Assembly (NCBI RefSeq): GCF_006440675.2
Contig: NZ_CP083951.1
Coordinates: 3,753,501 to 3,817,500, forward strand
Reading direction: 5' to 3'
Origin: Mesorhizobium sp. B2-8-5
GTDB taxonomy: Bacteria > Pseudomonadota > Alphaproteobacteria > Rhizobiales > Rhizobiaceae
DNA length: 64,000 nucleotides
Position 1 is the stretch's first letter. Every line of letters starts with the position of its first letter. Shown piece by piece: positions 7,857 to 16,876 of this stretch. The position numbers were made by a program, and so were the translations under genes. Below the pieces are notes generated by a model. That model did not search any database, was not told the origin of the DNA, and saw only the letters and a list, made by a program, of their open reading frames with translations.

Positions 7857-9170
7857 ATGGCTGAAGCGTTGCGCGTTGGAATTGCCGGTCTCGGCACGGT
7901 AGGCGCCTCGGTGGCGCGCGTGCTGCGCGACAAGGCGGCCGAGCTTACCCGGCAGTGCGGCCGCGACATCGTCGTGACCGCCGTTTCGGCCCGCGATCCG
8001 AAACGCGACCGCGGCATCGATCTCAGCGCCGCGAAATGGTTCGACGATCCGGTCAAGATGGCCGAGCGGGCCGATATCGACGTCTTCGTCGAACTGATCG
8101 GCGGCGACGAGGGGCCGGCGCGGCTGTCGGTGAAGGCGGGGCTCGAGGCCGGGCGCCATGTCGTGACCGCCAACAAGGCGCTGCTTGCCAAGCATGGCGT
8201 GGCGCTTGCCGAGGTCGCCGAGAAGAAAGGCGTGCTGCTCAACTACGAGGCAGCGGTGGCCGGCGGCATCCCGGTCATCAAGACGATGCGAGAGGCGATG
8301 GCGGGCAACGCGGTGACCCGCGTCTTCGGCATCCTCAACGGCACGTGCAACTACATCCTGACCCGCATGGAGGCGGAAGGCATTTCCTTCGACGGCTGCC
8401 TGAAGGACGCGCAGCGGCTGGGTTACGCCGAGGCCGATCCGACCTTCGATATCGAAGGCCATGACACGGCACACAAATTGTCGATCCTGACCAGCCTTGC
8501 CTTCGGCACCAGGATCGCCGCCGGCGACATCTATATGGAAGGCATCTCCAACATCACCCAGGCCGATATCCGCGCGGCGGGCGATCTTGGCTACCGCATC
8601 AAGCTGCTCGGCGTTGCGCAGCGCACCGACAGCGGCATCGAACAGCGCGTGCACCCGACCATGGTGCCGACGGCTTCGGTCATCGCGCAGGTGCATGGCG
8701 TCACCAACGCGGTGGCGATCGAGACCGATATCCTGGGCGAGCTCCTGCTCTCGGGTCCGGGCGCGGGCGGCAATGCCACCGCTTCGGCGGTCGTCGGCGA
8801 CATCGCCGACATCGCCAAGAGCCGGCCGGGCTTCCAGCACGGCCCGGTCTTCGGCTGGCCGGCGAAGGAACTGAAGCCCTACAAGAAGGCGCGGATGCGC
8901 AGCCATGCCGGCGGCTATTTCATCCGGCTGACCGTGCATGACCGCACCGGCGTCTTCGCGGCCATCGCCAAACGCATGGCCGACAACGACATCTCGCTGG
9001 AATCGATCGTCCAGCAGGCGGCCGGCCCGGAAACGCAGGCGCAGAAGACCGTCATCCTCGTTACCCACGAGACGACGGAAGCGGCGGTGCGCAAGGCCGT
9101 CGAAGGCATTACCAAGGACGGTCATCTGACCGACAAGCCGCAGGTGATCCGCATCGAGCGGGCGGAATAG
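7857..9170 (+). CDS. hom: Homoserine dehydrogenase
   Basis: Reduces aspartate semialdehyde to homoserine with NAD(P)H, the branch point to threonine and methionine. 437 aa from ATG 7857. The N-terminal Rossmann motif GIAGLGTVGASVA starts near residue 8. The substrate domain shows NKALLAKHG, the conserved GGIPVIK and GILNGTCNYIL, and the catalytic-region EADPTFDIEGHDTAHK. The last 85 residues form an ACT domain (about 352 on, starting YFIRLTVHD), which in this family mediates threonine feedback inhibition. Length and architecture are standard for the long ACT-containing form. Confidence 0.97.
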   Translation: MAEALRVGIAGLGTVGASVARVLRDKAAELTRQCGRDIVVTAVSARDPKRDRGIDLSAAKWFDDPVKMAERADIDVFVELIGGDEGPARLSVKAGLEAGRHVVTANKALLAKHGVALAEVAEKKGVLLNYEAAVAGGIPVIKTMREAMAGNAVTRVFGILNGTCNYILTRMEAEGISFDGCLKDAQRLGYAEADPTFDIEGHDTAHKLSILTSLAFGTRIAAGDIYMEGISNITQADIRAAGDLGYRIKLLGVAQRTDSGIEQRVHPTMVPTASVIAQVHGVTNAVAIETDILGELLLSGPGAGGNATASAVVGDIADIAKSRPGFQHGPVFGWPAKELKPYKKARMRSHAGGYFIRLTVHDRTGVFAAIAKRMADNDISLESIVQQAAGPETQAQKTVILVTHETTEAAVRKAVEGITKDGHLTDKPQVIRIERAE

Positions 9171-9311
9171 CCAAGTCCGATTTCATCTTCAATCGATTGA
9201 TTTTGCTGTCGTTTCAAAAATTGAGGGGGCAAGTCTTGCCGTTGTCATGGAGCTTTGCCAGAAGAAGCGCGCCTCTGGCGGGAGGCTGAGTTTCACGAGG
9301 AATGCCCGTTC

Positions 9312-10295
9312 ATGAATATAGCCCAGAACATCGCCGCCGGCCTCGACCGGATCCTTACCATGGAAGTCGTGCGCGTCACCGAGCGGGCGGCGGTCGCGGC
9401 GGCAAGGCTGCGCGGGCGCGGTGACGAGAAGGCAGCTGACCAGGTGGCGGTCGACGCCATGCGCCAGGAGCTCAACCGGCTGGCCATCAAGGGCACGGTG
9501 GTGATCGGCGAAGGCGAGCGCGACGAGGCGCCGATGCTCTATATCGGCGAGGAGGTCGGCACCGGCAAAGGTCCGGCCGTCGACATCGCGCTCGATCCGC
9601 TCGAAGGTACGACGATTTGCGCCAAGAACCTGCCCAACGCTCTGGCCGTCATCGCCATTGCCGAGAAGGGCAGCCTGCTGTTCGCGCCGGACGTCTACAT
9701 GGACAAGATCGCCATCGGTCCCGGCTATCCGGAAGGCCTGATCGACATCGACGCCTCGCCAGCCGAGAACCTCGCCAATCTGGCCAGGGCCAAGGGCGTG
9801 GCCGTTTCCGACATCACCGCCTGCATCCTCGACCGGCCGCGTCACGCCAAGCTGATCGACGCCGTGCGCGCCACGGGTGCGGCGATCCGGCTGATCGGCG
9901 ACGGCGATGTCGCCGGCGTCATCCACACCACCGATCCGGACGAGACCGGCATCGACATCTATCTCGGCACCGGCGGCGCGCCGGAAGGCGTGCTGGCGGC
10001 GGCCGCACTTCGCTGCACCGGCGGACAGATGCAGGGCCGGCTGATCCTCGACACGCCGGAAAAGGTGGCGCGGGCGCAGAAGATGGGCATTTCCGACCCG
10101 AAGCGGATCTACCGCGCCCAGGACATGGCGCGCGGCGACGTGCTGTTCGCGGCGACCGGCGTCACCGACGGCAACCTGCTCGACGGGGTGAAATTCGGCC
10201 GCACCTTCATCACCACCCACACCATCGTGCTGCGCTCGTCCTCGCGCACGGTGCGCGAGATCAAGGCCAGGCACCAGGATCTGGATAAGTTCTGA
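9312..10295 (+). CDS. glpX: Class II fructose-1,6-bisphosphatase
   Basis: Dephosphorylates fructose-1,6-bisphosphate in gluconeogenesis. The start ATG 9312 (MNIAQNIAAG) is preceded by GAGGA at good spacing; the frame is open further upstream without family support. 327 aa, the normal GlpX length. Metal- and phosphate-binding motifs are visible: VVIGEGERDEAPML (about 62-75) and DIALDPLEGTT (about 95). It follows hom and precedes recJ on the same strand, separated from recJ by a palindromic repeat element. Confidence 0.96.
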   Translation: MNIAQNIAAGLDRILTMEVVRVTERAAVAAARLRGRGDEKAADQVAVDAMRQELNRLAIKGTVVIGEGERDEAPMLYIGEEVGTGKGPAVDIALDPLEGTTICAKNLPNALAVIAIAEKGSLLFAPDVYMDKIAIGPGYPEGLIDIDASPAENLANLARAKGVAVSDITACILDRPRHAKLIDAVRATGAAIRLIGDGDVAGVIHTTDPDETGIDIYLGTGGAPEGVLAAAALRCTGGQMQGRLILDTPEKVARAQKMGISDPKRIYRAQDMARGDVLFAATGVTDGNLLDGVKFGRTFITTHTIVLRSSSRTVREIKARHQDLDKF

Positions 10296-10321
10296 TTTCG
10301 CTTAGCCCGAGCGCTTTTGCC

Positions 10322-10361
10322 GCAATCCGGGGAAAACGTTCCACACCTTTCCCCGGATTGC
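10322..10361. repeat. REP-like palindromic element, copy 1 (after glpX)
   Basis: Inverted repeat with 14-bp perfect arms (GCAATCCGGGGAAA at 10322-10335, complement at 10348-10361) and a loop ending in CCACACC. The loop resembles the AAAACCGCT-CACAC-TTTT loop of three other elements in the window. The flank at 10370-10382 (CCGCAATTGCTCT) resembles the edge of the 24.8-kb copy, so this locus may be a degraded or composite copy. It may also serve as a transcription barrier after glpX. Confidence 0.75.
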
Positions 10362-10434
10362 TCGCTTCCCCGCAATTGCTCTGGACGTCGCATGTTGATA
10401 TCTGCGCAGCAATGATGTGCAGACGGCGCGTCGC

Positions 10435-12219
10435 ATGACCGGCGAGAAACGGTTCTTCCTCGATGTCAGGCAGTCGGCGACCGGTGTTTCCTGGGAACAC
10501 CGGCTGACCGAGCGGCAGGACATGGCCGCGCTCGCGATCGCGCAAGGCCGTGGCGTGCCGGATATCGTGGCGCGGGTGCTTGCCGGGCGCGGCGTCAGCG
10601 TGGAGCAGACCGAGCGTTTCCTTGATCCGACCATTCGCGAGCTTCTGCCGAACCCGGCATCGCTGACCGATATGGAGAAAGCGGCGGCGAGGCTGGCCGA
10701 TGCGATCGTCGCCCGCGAGAAAGTGGCCATCTTCGGCGACTATGACGTCGACGGCGCGGCATCGTCGGCGCTCATCAAGCGCTTTCTCACGCATTTTTCA
10801 GTGCCGTCGGAAATCTACATCCCGGACCGCATCTTCGAGGGCTACGGACCCAATCCGGAAGCGATGCGGGAGCTGATCTCGCGCGGCGCGAAGCTGATCG
10901 TCACCGTCGACTGCGGCACCAACAGCGCGACCTCGATCGACGCGGCCAGAGAGGCCGGCGCCGATGTCGTGGTGCTCGACCATCACCAGGTCGGCGGCCC
11001 GTTGCCGGCCGCGGACGCCGTGGTCAACCCCAATCGCGAGGACGACCTGTCGGGGCAGGGGCATCTGTGCGCCGCAGGCGTCGTCTTCCTGTGTCTTGTC
11101 CAGACGGCGAAGGTGCTGCGCGCGAGGCTACCGGACGCCGCGCCGGTCGACCTGCTTTCAATGCTCGACCTGGTGGCGCTGGCGACGGTCTGCGACGTGG
11201 TGCCGCTCACCGGGGTCAACCGGGCCTTCGTGGTCAAGGGGCTGCAAGTGGCGCGCCAGCAGAAGAACGAGGGGCTGGCGGCGCTGGCGCGGGTTTCACG
11301 CATCGGCGAACCGATCAACACTTTCCATCTGTCCTTCCTGATCGGCCCGCGCATCAATGCCGGCGGCCGCATCGGCGATGCCGCGCTCGGCAGCCGGCTT
11401 TTGGCCACCGACGATCCCGTCGAGGCGACAGGGATTGCCGAGACGCTGGACCGGCTGAACCAGGAACGGCAGCAGATGGAGCAGGAGATGCTGGCGCAGG
11501 CGCGCGCCGAGGCCGATGCGGAGCTTGCCGGCGGCAACGGCCCGGCGGTCATCGTCACCGCCAGCAACACCTGGCATCCGGGGATCGTCGGGCTGATTGC
11601 TTCGCGGCTCAAGGATTATGCGCGCCGGCCTGCCTTTGCCATCGCGTTCAATTCGACCGGCATCGGCACGGGCTCCGGCCGTTCGGTGACCGGCTTCGAT
11701 CTCGGCCGGCTGGTCCGCGAGGCGGCCGAGGCCGGGCTGATCGTCAAGGGCGGCGGGCACGCAATGGCGGCGGGCATCACCGTCGAGCGCGCCAAGCTAG
11801 GCGAACTGCGCGCCTTCTTCGAGGAGCGCGCCGCGGCCGACGTGTTCCGGCTGCAGAACGAGGAGAGCCTGGCGATCGATGGCGCCTTGGCCGCCGAGGG
11901 CGCCACGATCGCGCTGCTCGACGCGCTGGAGAAAGCCGGGCCGTTCGGCGCCGGACACATCGCACCGGTGTTCGTGCTGCCGCGCCATCGGCTGGCCGAC
12001 GCGCGCGCGATCGGCACCAACCACATCCGCGTTGACCTGCAGTCGCAAAGCGGCGGCAAAATCCAGGCCATGGCGTTCCGTGCCGTCGACACCGCGCTCG
12101 GTGAATTCCTGTTCAAAAACAGGGGCAGGACCGTGCATATCGCCGGTTCGCTCTCGGGCAATTACTGGAACGGCAACCGCACGGTGCAGTTTCGCATCAG
12201 CGATGCGGCGCTGGCTTGA
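10435..12219 (+). CDS. recJ: Single-stranded-DNA-specific exonuclease RecJ
   Basis: 5'-3' single-strand exonuclease of recombination and mismatch repair. I place the start at ATG 10435 (MTGEKRFFLDV), giving 594 aa; a GTG at 10417 would add six residues. DHH-superfamily motifs are present in order: FGDYDVDGAAS (about 96), VDCGTNS (about 155), VVLDHHQVGG (about 177) and, after the linker, GPRINAGGRIG (about 304). The DHHA1 domain follows with GGGHAMAAG (about 440), and then the C-terminal OB-like region. The stop codon abuts a palindromic repeat. Confidence 0.96.
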   Translation: MTGEKRFFLDVRQSATGVSWEHRLTERQDMAALAIAQGRGVPDIVARVLAGRGVSVEQTERFLDPTIRELLPNPASLTDMEKAAARLADAIVAREKVAIFGDYDVDGAASSALIKRFLTHFSVPSEIYIPDRIFEGYGPNPEAMRELISRGAKLIVTVDCGTNSATSIDAAREAGADVVVLDHHQVGGPLPAADAVVNPNREDDLSGQGHLCAAGVVFLCLVQTAKVLRARLPDAAPVDLLSMLDLVALATVCDVVPLTGVNRAFVVKGLQVARQQKNEGLAALARVSRIGEPINTFHLSFLIGPRINAGGRIGDAALGSRLLATDDPVEATGIAETLDRLNQERQQMEQEMLAQARAEADAELAGGNGPAVIVTASNTWHPGIVGLIASRLKDYARRPAFAIAFNSTGIGTGSGRSVTGFDLGRLVREAAEAGLIVKGGGHAMAAGITVERAKLGELRAFFEERAAADVFRLQNEESLAIDGALAAEGATIALLDALEKAGPFGAGHIAPVFVLPRHRLADARAIGTNHIRVDLQSQSGGKIQAMAFRAVDTALGEFLFKNRGRTVHIAGSLSGNYWNGNRTVQFRISDAALA

Positions 12220-12316
12220 AGCGCGTCGCGCTGAAGCGGATTCAGGCGACGCGCTTTAAGCCTTTGTTTTCATGCATGTCGCGCAAAACCGCTGCACACT
12301 TTTGCGCGACATGCAT
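12219..12316. repeat. REP-like double-hairpin element, copy 2 (after recJ)
   Basis: Two inverted repeats in a row. The first has 11-bp arms AAGCGCGTCGC (12219-12229) and its complement (12246-12256). The second has 17-bp perfect arms, ATGCATGTCGCGCAAAA (12272-12288) and its complement (12300-12316), around the 11-base loop CCGCTGCACAC. The loop matches the other elements while the stem sequence is unrelated to theirs. It lies between convergent recJ and the patatin gene, so it may insulate the two. Confidence 0.88.
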
Positions 12317-12338
12317 TAACGATGCAATAGGGGGGAAT

Positions 12339-13304
12339 TCAGACCAGAACGGTCTGCAGCCGGGTCAGTTCGTTGATCTGGGACTTCGTCGCCTGGTAAC
12401 CGAGGCTGATCGCCTCGTCGGCGCGATGGAATTCCGTCAGGCCGATATGGCTGAGCTTGGGCTGCAGCGACATATCCGGCGGATCGCCGGCGAGCCTGGC
12501 GCGCGAAATCCGGTCCTGGATGATGTTGAAGGCCTCGACCATGACGCCGGTGATACCAAGGCGTGTCTGATGTGATTGGGGATTGACCTGGCCGGGGCGC
12601 GGCGCGTCGTTCTCGACAAGCAGTTCGCCGGCGCTGTGCTTGATGACGGCGGCGCGGCCGAACAGGTCGTAATGCAGGTTGACGGCCACGACGAGCGGCT
12701 GCTCATAGGCGCGGCAGACCGAGACCGGCACCGGATTGACCAGCGCGCCGTCGACCAGCATACGGCCGTTGCAGGCCACCGGCTCGAAGACGCCCGGCAG
12801 CGCATAGGAGGCGCGCATGGCGGTGACGAGCGAGCCGCTCGACAGCCATATCTCATGGCCGGTGCGGATTTCAGACGCGACGGCGACGAAAGGTTTCGAC
12901 AAGTCCTCGAAACGGGCGCCGGCGAGGTGCTCGCGCAGGCGCTGATCGAGCCTCATGCCGCCGAACAGGCCGCTGCCGCGAAGATTGAGATCGAGAAGGC
13001 CGAAAATGCGCCGCTTGGTCAGGCTTCTGGCGAATTCTTCCAGTTCGTCGAGCTTGCCGGCAAGGTAGCAGCCGCCTACCAGCGCGCCGATCGAGGTGCC
13101 GGCGATCATCGATACTTCGATGCCGGCCTCGTCAAGCGCGCGCAGCACGCCGATATGGGCCCAGCCGCGGGCGCATCCGCCGCCGAGCGCCAGCGAGATA
13201 CCGGCTTTCCTGTCTGGCTTCGGGTCAGACGCGCCGCCGGACGATGCGGGGCCGTTGGCCTCCCGAACGTCAGATCTGCTGCGCAATGACGCCCATTCGA
13301 GCAT
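12339..13304 (-). CDS. Patatin-like phospholipase (RssA/NTE family)
   Basis: A serine acyl hydrolase. The start is taken at ATG 13304, with GGGAG six bases upstream; a GTG directly before it would add one residue but sits too close to the site. 321 aa. The patatin fold is shown by the oxyanion loop ALGGGCARGWAHIG (about 39), the nucleophile elbow GTSIG (GxSxG, about 74) and the catalytic Asp in VDGALVNPVP (DGA, about 200), together a Ser-Asp dyad. No signal peptide, so probably cytoplasmic or peripheral. Substrate is probably a phospholipid or lysophospholipid, which cannot be told from sequence. It converges with recJ. Confidence 0.92.
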   Translation of the reverse strand: MLEWASLRSRSDVREANGPASSGGASDPKPDRKAGISLALGGGCARGWAHIGVLRALDEAGIEVSMIAGTSIGALVGGCYLAGKLDELEEFARSLTKRRIFGLLDLNLRGSGLFGGMRLDQRLREHLAGARFEDLSKPFVAVASEIRTGHEIWLSSGSLVTAMRASYALPGVFEPVACNGRMLVDGALVNPVPVSVCRAYEQPLVVAVNLHYDLFGRAAVIKHSAGELLVENDAPRPGQVNPQSHQTRLGITGVMVEAFNIIQDRISRARLAGDPPDMSLQPKLSHIGLTEFHRADEAISLGYQATKSQINELTRLQTVLV

Positions 13305-13388
13305 CACGATCTCCCTTGTCCCATATCCCTTCTACCGCAAGGATATTTGAGAATAGTGAATATGAGTGGTTTGTGAATATTGAATGGT

Positions 13389-13847
13389 TCACACCGGCTT
13401 CCGATACGTATGGTCCGCATCGAACAGCGGTCTGCTGCCGTCGTCGACAAGCGTCGTCTTGCCGTCGTTCAGCCCCACCGTCCGATAAAAGCAGGAACGT
13501 CTGCCGGTGTGACAGGTTGCGTCGTGGCCCAACACTTTGACACGCAACCATATCGCGTCCTGGTCACAATCCGTGCGCATCTCGACGACGTGCTGGAAAT
13601 TGCCCGAGGTCTCGCCCTTCTTCCACAGCGCGTTGCGTGAGCGCGACCAGTAGTGGGCGACCCCGGTCTCGAGCGTCAGCGCCAGCGCTTCGGCGTTCAT
13701 ATGCGCGACCATCAAGAGCATGCCGTCGCCGGCATCGGTGACGACGACGGTGACGAGGCCCGCGGCATCGAAGCGCGGAGAAAGAACGGTGCCTTCCTCC
13801 AGCGCTTTCTTGTCTGATGGAGCTTTTGGGAATTCGACTGCCGACAT
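13389..13847 (-). CDS. hisI: Phosphoribosyl-AMP cyclohydrolase
   Basis: Third step of histidine biosynthesis, opening the adenine ring of phosphoribosyl-AMP. The start is ATG 13847 (MSAVEFPK) with AAGGA six bases upstream; the frame is open further upstream without need. 152 aa. Metal-binding motifs are intact: the DCDQDA cluster (about 97), [11 protein letters not shown] (about 119) and the HYWSRSR segment. This is the monofunctional form, without the HisE domain. It follows folE on the same strand after 40 bases and is likely co-transcribed; other his genes are not in the window. Confidence 0.96.
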   Translation of the reverse strand: MSAVEFPKAPSDKKALEEGTVLSPRFDAAGLVTVVVTDAGDGMLLMVAHMNAEALALTLETGVAHYWSRSRNALWKKGETSGNFQHVVEMRTDCDQDAIWLRVKVLGHDATCHTGRRSCFYRTVGLNDGKTTLVDDGSRPLFDADHTYRKPV

Positions 13848-13887
13848 CGCCGGTCCTTGTATGTTCGGGCCGGCGAGGGCCGGCAAA

Positions 13888-14517
13888 TCAGCCGGCGCGC
13901 ACCATGGTGACGAAGCGGACCTGCTCCTCGGGCGTGTCCTTGAAGACGCCGGTGAAGGTCGAGGTCAGCGTGGTCGAGCCCTGCTTGCGGATGCCGCGCA
14001 TGGCCATGCACATATGCTCGGCCTCGAGCATGACGGCGACGCCGCGCGGGTTGAGAACGTCCTGGATGACGCCGGCGATCTGCGCCGTCATCGCCTCCTG
14101 GGTCTGCAGGCGATGCGCGAAGATGTCGACGACACGCGCGATCTTCGACAGGCCGACGACCTTGCCGTCCGGCAGATAGCCGACATGCGCCTTGCCGATG
14201 ATCGGCACCATGTGGTGCTCGCAATGCGAATGGAACTTTATGTCCCTGACGATGACGAGATCGTCATAGCCGGCGACTTCCTCGAAGGTGCGGCCAAGCT
14301 CGTCGGCCGGGCACATGTCATAGCCGTTGAACATTTCACGGAAGGCTTTGGTGACACGCTTGGGCGTGTCGATCAGGCCTTCGCGGTCCGGATTGTCGCC
14401 GGTCCAACGCAAAAGCGTACGCACGGCGGCTTCGACCTCAGCCTCGCTCGGACGATCGGTGACAGGCTTGTCCAGATATTCGGACGGGGGCATGATTTTC
14501 TTGATGACGGCATCCAT
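13888..14517 (-). CDS. folE: GTP cyclohydrolase I
   Basis: Converts GTP to dihydroneopterin triphosphate, the first step of folate/pterin synthesis. The start ATG 14517 ([11 protein letters not shown]) has GGGAGA seven bases upstream and gives 209 aa, the usual length. Zinc and active-site motifs are present: [11 protein letters not shown] (Cys and His ligands), the FAHRLQTQE helix and [10 protein letters not shown] with the third ligand Cys. It heads a short operon with hisI. It is divergent from the IscU-like gene, leaving about 236 bases that should contain both promoters. Confidence 0.97.
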   Translation of the reverse strand: MDAVIKKIMPPSEYLDKPVTDRPSEAEVEAAVRTLLRWTGDNPDREGLIDTPKRVTKAFREMFNGYDMCPADELGRTFEEVAGYDDLVIVRDIKFHSHCEHHMVPIIGKAHVGYLPDGKVVGLSKIARVVDIFAHRLQTQEAMTAQIAGVIQDVLNPRGVAVMLEAEHMCMAMRGIRKQGSTTLTSTFTGVFKDTPEEQVRFVTMVRAG

Positions 14518-14753
14518 AAAGGCGTCTCCCGTAGTCCCACTCAAAGGTGGGACGAGTTGAACGGACCACGACCTTTTGGGTGAAAATCGCCCATTTCCAT
14601 CCCGCAAGCGGCGTGAACATATGGGCAGGGACAACGGCTTGTCGTCGCCTTGTCGATGCCCGACTGCGATTATTATATATGGTTCTGGCGGCGCGAAAGG
14701 AAGACGCGAGAACGGCAAAGCCTGTTCGCTCGGCGGCGACGGATTGGAAAAAT

Positions 14754-15200
14754 ATGATCGACGACGTCTACAATGCGAAAATTCTCGGTTTCGCCGGGAA
14801 CATAGGGCGGATCGGCCGGCTCGACGATGCCGACGCGACGGCCAGGGCGCATTCCAAATTGTGCGGCTCGACCGTCACCGTCGACCTCAAGATGGATGGC
14901 GACGTGGTGACCGATTTCGCCCATGACGTGAAGGCCTGCGCGCTCGGCCAGGCCTCGTCGTCTATCATGGCCCAGCATGTGGTCGGCGCCCGCGCCGACG
15001 AATTGCGCGCCGTGCGCGAAACCATGCTGAAGATGCTCAAGGAGAACGGCGCACCGCCCGATGGCCGTTTCGCCGACCTCAAATATCTGGAGCCGGTGCG
15101 CGACTACAAGGCGCGCCATGCCTCGACCATGCTGACCTTCGACGCGGTGGTCGATGCGATCGGCCAGATCGAGAAGAAGCGCGCCGGACAGGCGGCTTGA
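14754..15200 (+). CDS. NifU/IscU-like iron-sulfur scaffold family protein, divergent
   Basis: 148 aa from ATG 14754, with GGATTGGA upstream; the open frame extends left but without family similarity. The fold matches the NifU N-terminal / IscU family: a first Cys at 37 (KLCGS), a second at 62 ([11 protein letters not shown]), then a helical C-terminal part. Two features differ from classical scaffolds. The residue after Cys-Gly is Ser rather than Asp, and the position of the third ligand Cys (HCS in E. coli IscU) reads HAS, an Ala at 123. It may therefore have lost or altered cluster assembly. No other isc or suf gene is near. Family confident, activity uncertain. Confidence 0.88.
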   Translation: MIDDVYNAKILGFAGNIGRIGRLDDADATARAHSKLCGSTVTVDLKMDGDVVTDFAHDVKACALGQASSSIMAQHVVGARADELRAVRETMLKMLKENGAPPDGRFADLKYLEPVRDYKARHASTMLTFDAVVDAIGQIEKKRAGQAA

Positions 15201-15209
15201 AGGTAGCGG

Positions 15210-16115
15210 TCAGGCCGCTCCCCTGGTCACGGCGAATTCGTTTCGGATCCAGTCGGCGAAGGCCTTGGCGGGCTCCGGCAGATTCCGCAGGCTCCTGGCC
15301 ACCAGCCAGTAGGCGCCGGAAGCGACATCGATACCGAACGGCTTGATCAAAGTGCCTGACGCGAGTTCTTCCCCGACCTGGAGGAGATCGCCGAGCGCCA
15401 CGCCATGGCCGAGCAGCGCAGCCTGTTTCGAAAGCGAGATGTCGGCCAGCATAGGGCCACGAGCGGGTACCGCATCGGCGGGCACGCCGGCTGCCTGGAA
15501 CCAGCGCGCCCAACCCTGGCGGTTTTCCTCATGCAGCAGCGTGTAGTGGCGAAGGTCGATCGGCTTCTCCAAGGGAGGGCCGGATGCCAACAACCCCGGC
15601 GACAGAACCGGTGAATCGACGGTCGAGACCAGGCGCTCGGCCTCGCTGCGCGGCCATGACGTGGCGTGCGCGCTGAAACGCAAGGCGAGTTCGGGCTGAT
15701 CGCTGCGGAACTCGATCGGCCGTGGATCGACTTCGAGGGACACATCGATATCGGGCCGTAATTGGCGGAAGCGATTGAGCCGCGGCACCAGCCATACGGC
15801 GGCAAGCGACGGTTCGACGCTTACACGGACGACGGCTTGCGCCGGCGAGGCCGTAAGCTCCGAAAGCACCCGGTCGATGTCATCGAAGCTCCTGACCAAT
15901 CGGTCGAGCAGCCTTTGTCCCGCATCGGTCAGTTCGACGCGGCGATGGAGGCGCAGAAACAGCGGTCTTCCAAGGAAGGTCTCGAGCTCGCGGATCTGAC
16001 GGCTGATCGCGGCCTGCGAGACATAAAGCTCCTCGGCCGCCCGGCTGAAGCTCAAATGCCGGCCGGCCGTTTCAAAACTCCTGAGTGCCGTCAGCGGCAG
16101 CCGTCCTCGCTTCAT
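15210..16115 (-). CDS. LysR-family transcriptional regulator (GcvA/AmpR-like)
   Basis: The start is taken at ATG 16115 (MKRGRLPL), with GAGG eight bases upstream; the ATG at 16121 sits too close to that site. 301 aa. N-terminal winged HTH: LTALRSFETAGRHLSFSRAAEEL, then VSQAAISRQIRELE, the GcvA/AmpR subgroup pattern. The C-terminal effector-binding domain (about 93-295) is complete. It is divergent from a small ORF, yidD and a class D beta-lactamase. AmpR proteins control beta-lactamases, which makes regulation of the bla gene a reasonable idea, but about 1.1 kb separates them and the link is inference. It ends 9 bases from the IscU-like stop. Confidence 0.9.
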   Translation of the reverse strand: MKRGRLPLTALRSFETAGRHLSFSRAAEELYVSQAAISRQIRELETFLGRPLFLRLHRRVELTDAGQRLLDRLVRSFDDIDRVLSELTASPAQAVVRVSVEPSLAAVWLVPRLNRFRQLRPDIDVSLEVDPRPIEFRSDQPELALRFSAHATSWPRSEAERLVSTVDSPVLSPGLLASGPPLEKPIDLRHYTLLHEENRQGWARWFQAAGVPADAVPARGPMLADISLSKQAALLGHGVALGDLLQVGEELASGTLIKPFGIDVASGAYWLVARSLRNLPEPAKAFADWIRNEFAVTRGAA

Positions 16116-16119
16116 TCGC

Positions 16120-16134
16120 ATAACCTCAAGTTAT
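16120..16134. promoter_or_regulatory. Candidate LysR operator (T-N11-A inverted repeat)
   Basis: ATAAC-CTCAA-GTTAT is a 15-bp inverted repeat with the T-N11-A spacing typical of LysR-type binding sites. It overlaps the LysR translation start region, so binding there would fit autorepression. It is a single short motif and could be chance. Confidence 0.35.
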
Positions 16135-16206
16135 TCAAAGCGGAAATTATACTCGTTTGAGCAGGAAGACCAGCAGCAGTCTAATCCGTTTCAAAGGAGA
16201 CCTGCC

Positions 16207-16365
16207 ATGAACGAGTTCCTGGCCATTTTCAGTGATGTGATACGGATAGCGACCTTCCAATGGCACGGCGAAGTCGTGCGCGGCGGCCACCATAACTGTC
16301 GCGATCTTCCCTCTCACCATCGCCCATGGACCGGCAGCCATCCCGTCCGGCGCTCCAGGCCATGA
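16207..16365 (+). CDS. Possible small protein, 52 aa
   Basis: ATG 16207 is preceded by a strong AAAGGAG at good spacing, the main support for this ORF. The product starts MNEFLAIF and is rich in His, Arg and Pro toward the end, with no recognisable domain, signal peptide or membrane helix. It lies 91 bases from the divergent LysR gene and 61 bases ahead of yidD. Its first residues (FLAI) resemble those of another short ORF on the far side of yidD. It may be real, a leader peptide or chance. Confidence 0.35.
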   Translation: MNEFLAIFSDVIRIATFQWHGEVVRGGHHNCRDLPSHHRPWTGSHPVRRSRP

Positions 16366-16426
16366 GGGCATTGCGTTTCAGCGCCGGAGCCCACATCTAT
16401 CGCGCAGTGAAACAGGCTGCGGAGAA

Positions 16427-16801
16427 ATGGGCGACCATTCCGGGCATACCCATGGCGTCCGGCCGGTGCAGAGCGGGCGCAACTGGCCGGGGCCATGGCG
16501 CAAGACGCCTGGGCGCATCCTGGGCACGTCGCTCGTGCGCCTCTATCAACTGACGCTCTCGGGCTTCGTCGGCAACAGCTGCCGGCACCTGCCGACCTGC
16601 TCCGAATATGCGCATGAGGCGATAGCTCGCCATGGCCTTTGGGCCGGTGGCTGGATGGGCCTGTTCCGGGTCCTGCGCTGCGGTCCGCTCGGAACGCACG
16701 GCATCGACCGCGTGCCGGAGACGCTTGCCCAGCGCTATGTCTGGTTCATGCCCTGGCGCTACTGGCGGATCGGTAAGAAACGCGGCGAAGCCAATAGCTG
16801 A
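16427..16801 (+). CDS. yidD: Membrane protein insertion efficiency factor YidD
   Basis: A small peripheral inner-membrane protein that assists YidC-dependent insertion. 124 aa from ATG 16427. The family core is clear: the LYQLTLSGFVGNSCRH segment, PTCSEYAHEAI and then the amphipathic helix with LRCGP. The three conserved cysteines are present. An N-terminal extension of about 35 residues precedes the core. In most bacteria yidD lies between rnpA and yidC; here it is alone beside LysR and a beta-lactamase. Confidence 0.93.
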   Translation: MGDHSGHTHGVRPVQSGRNWPGPWRKTPGRILGTSLVRLYQLTLSGFVGNSCRHLPTCSEYAHEAIARHGLWAGGWMGLFRVLRCGPLGTHGIDRVPETLAQRYVWFMPWRYWRIGKKRGEANS

Positions 16802-16876
16802 GGCTTGTCCCGAAACGGGTGGCGGCACCCGCTGGCCGAAGCGACACTGGAGCCCTCCAAGATGCGAGGTTTCCCC

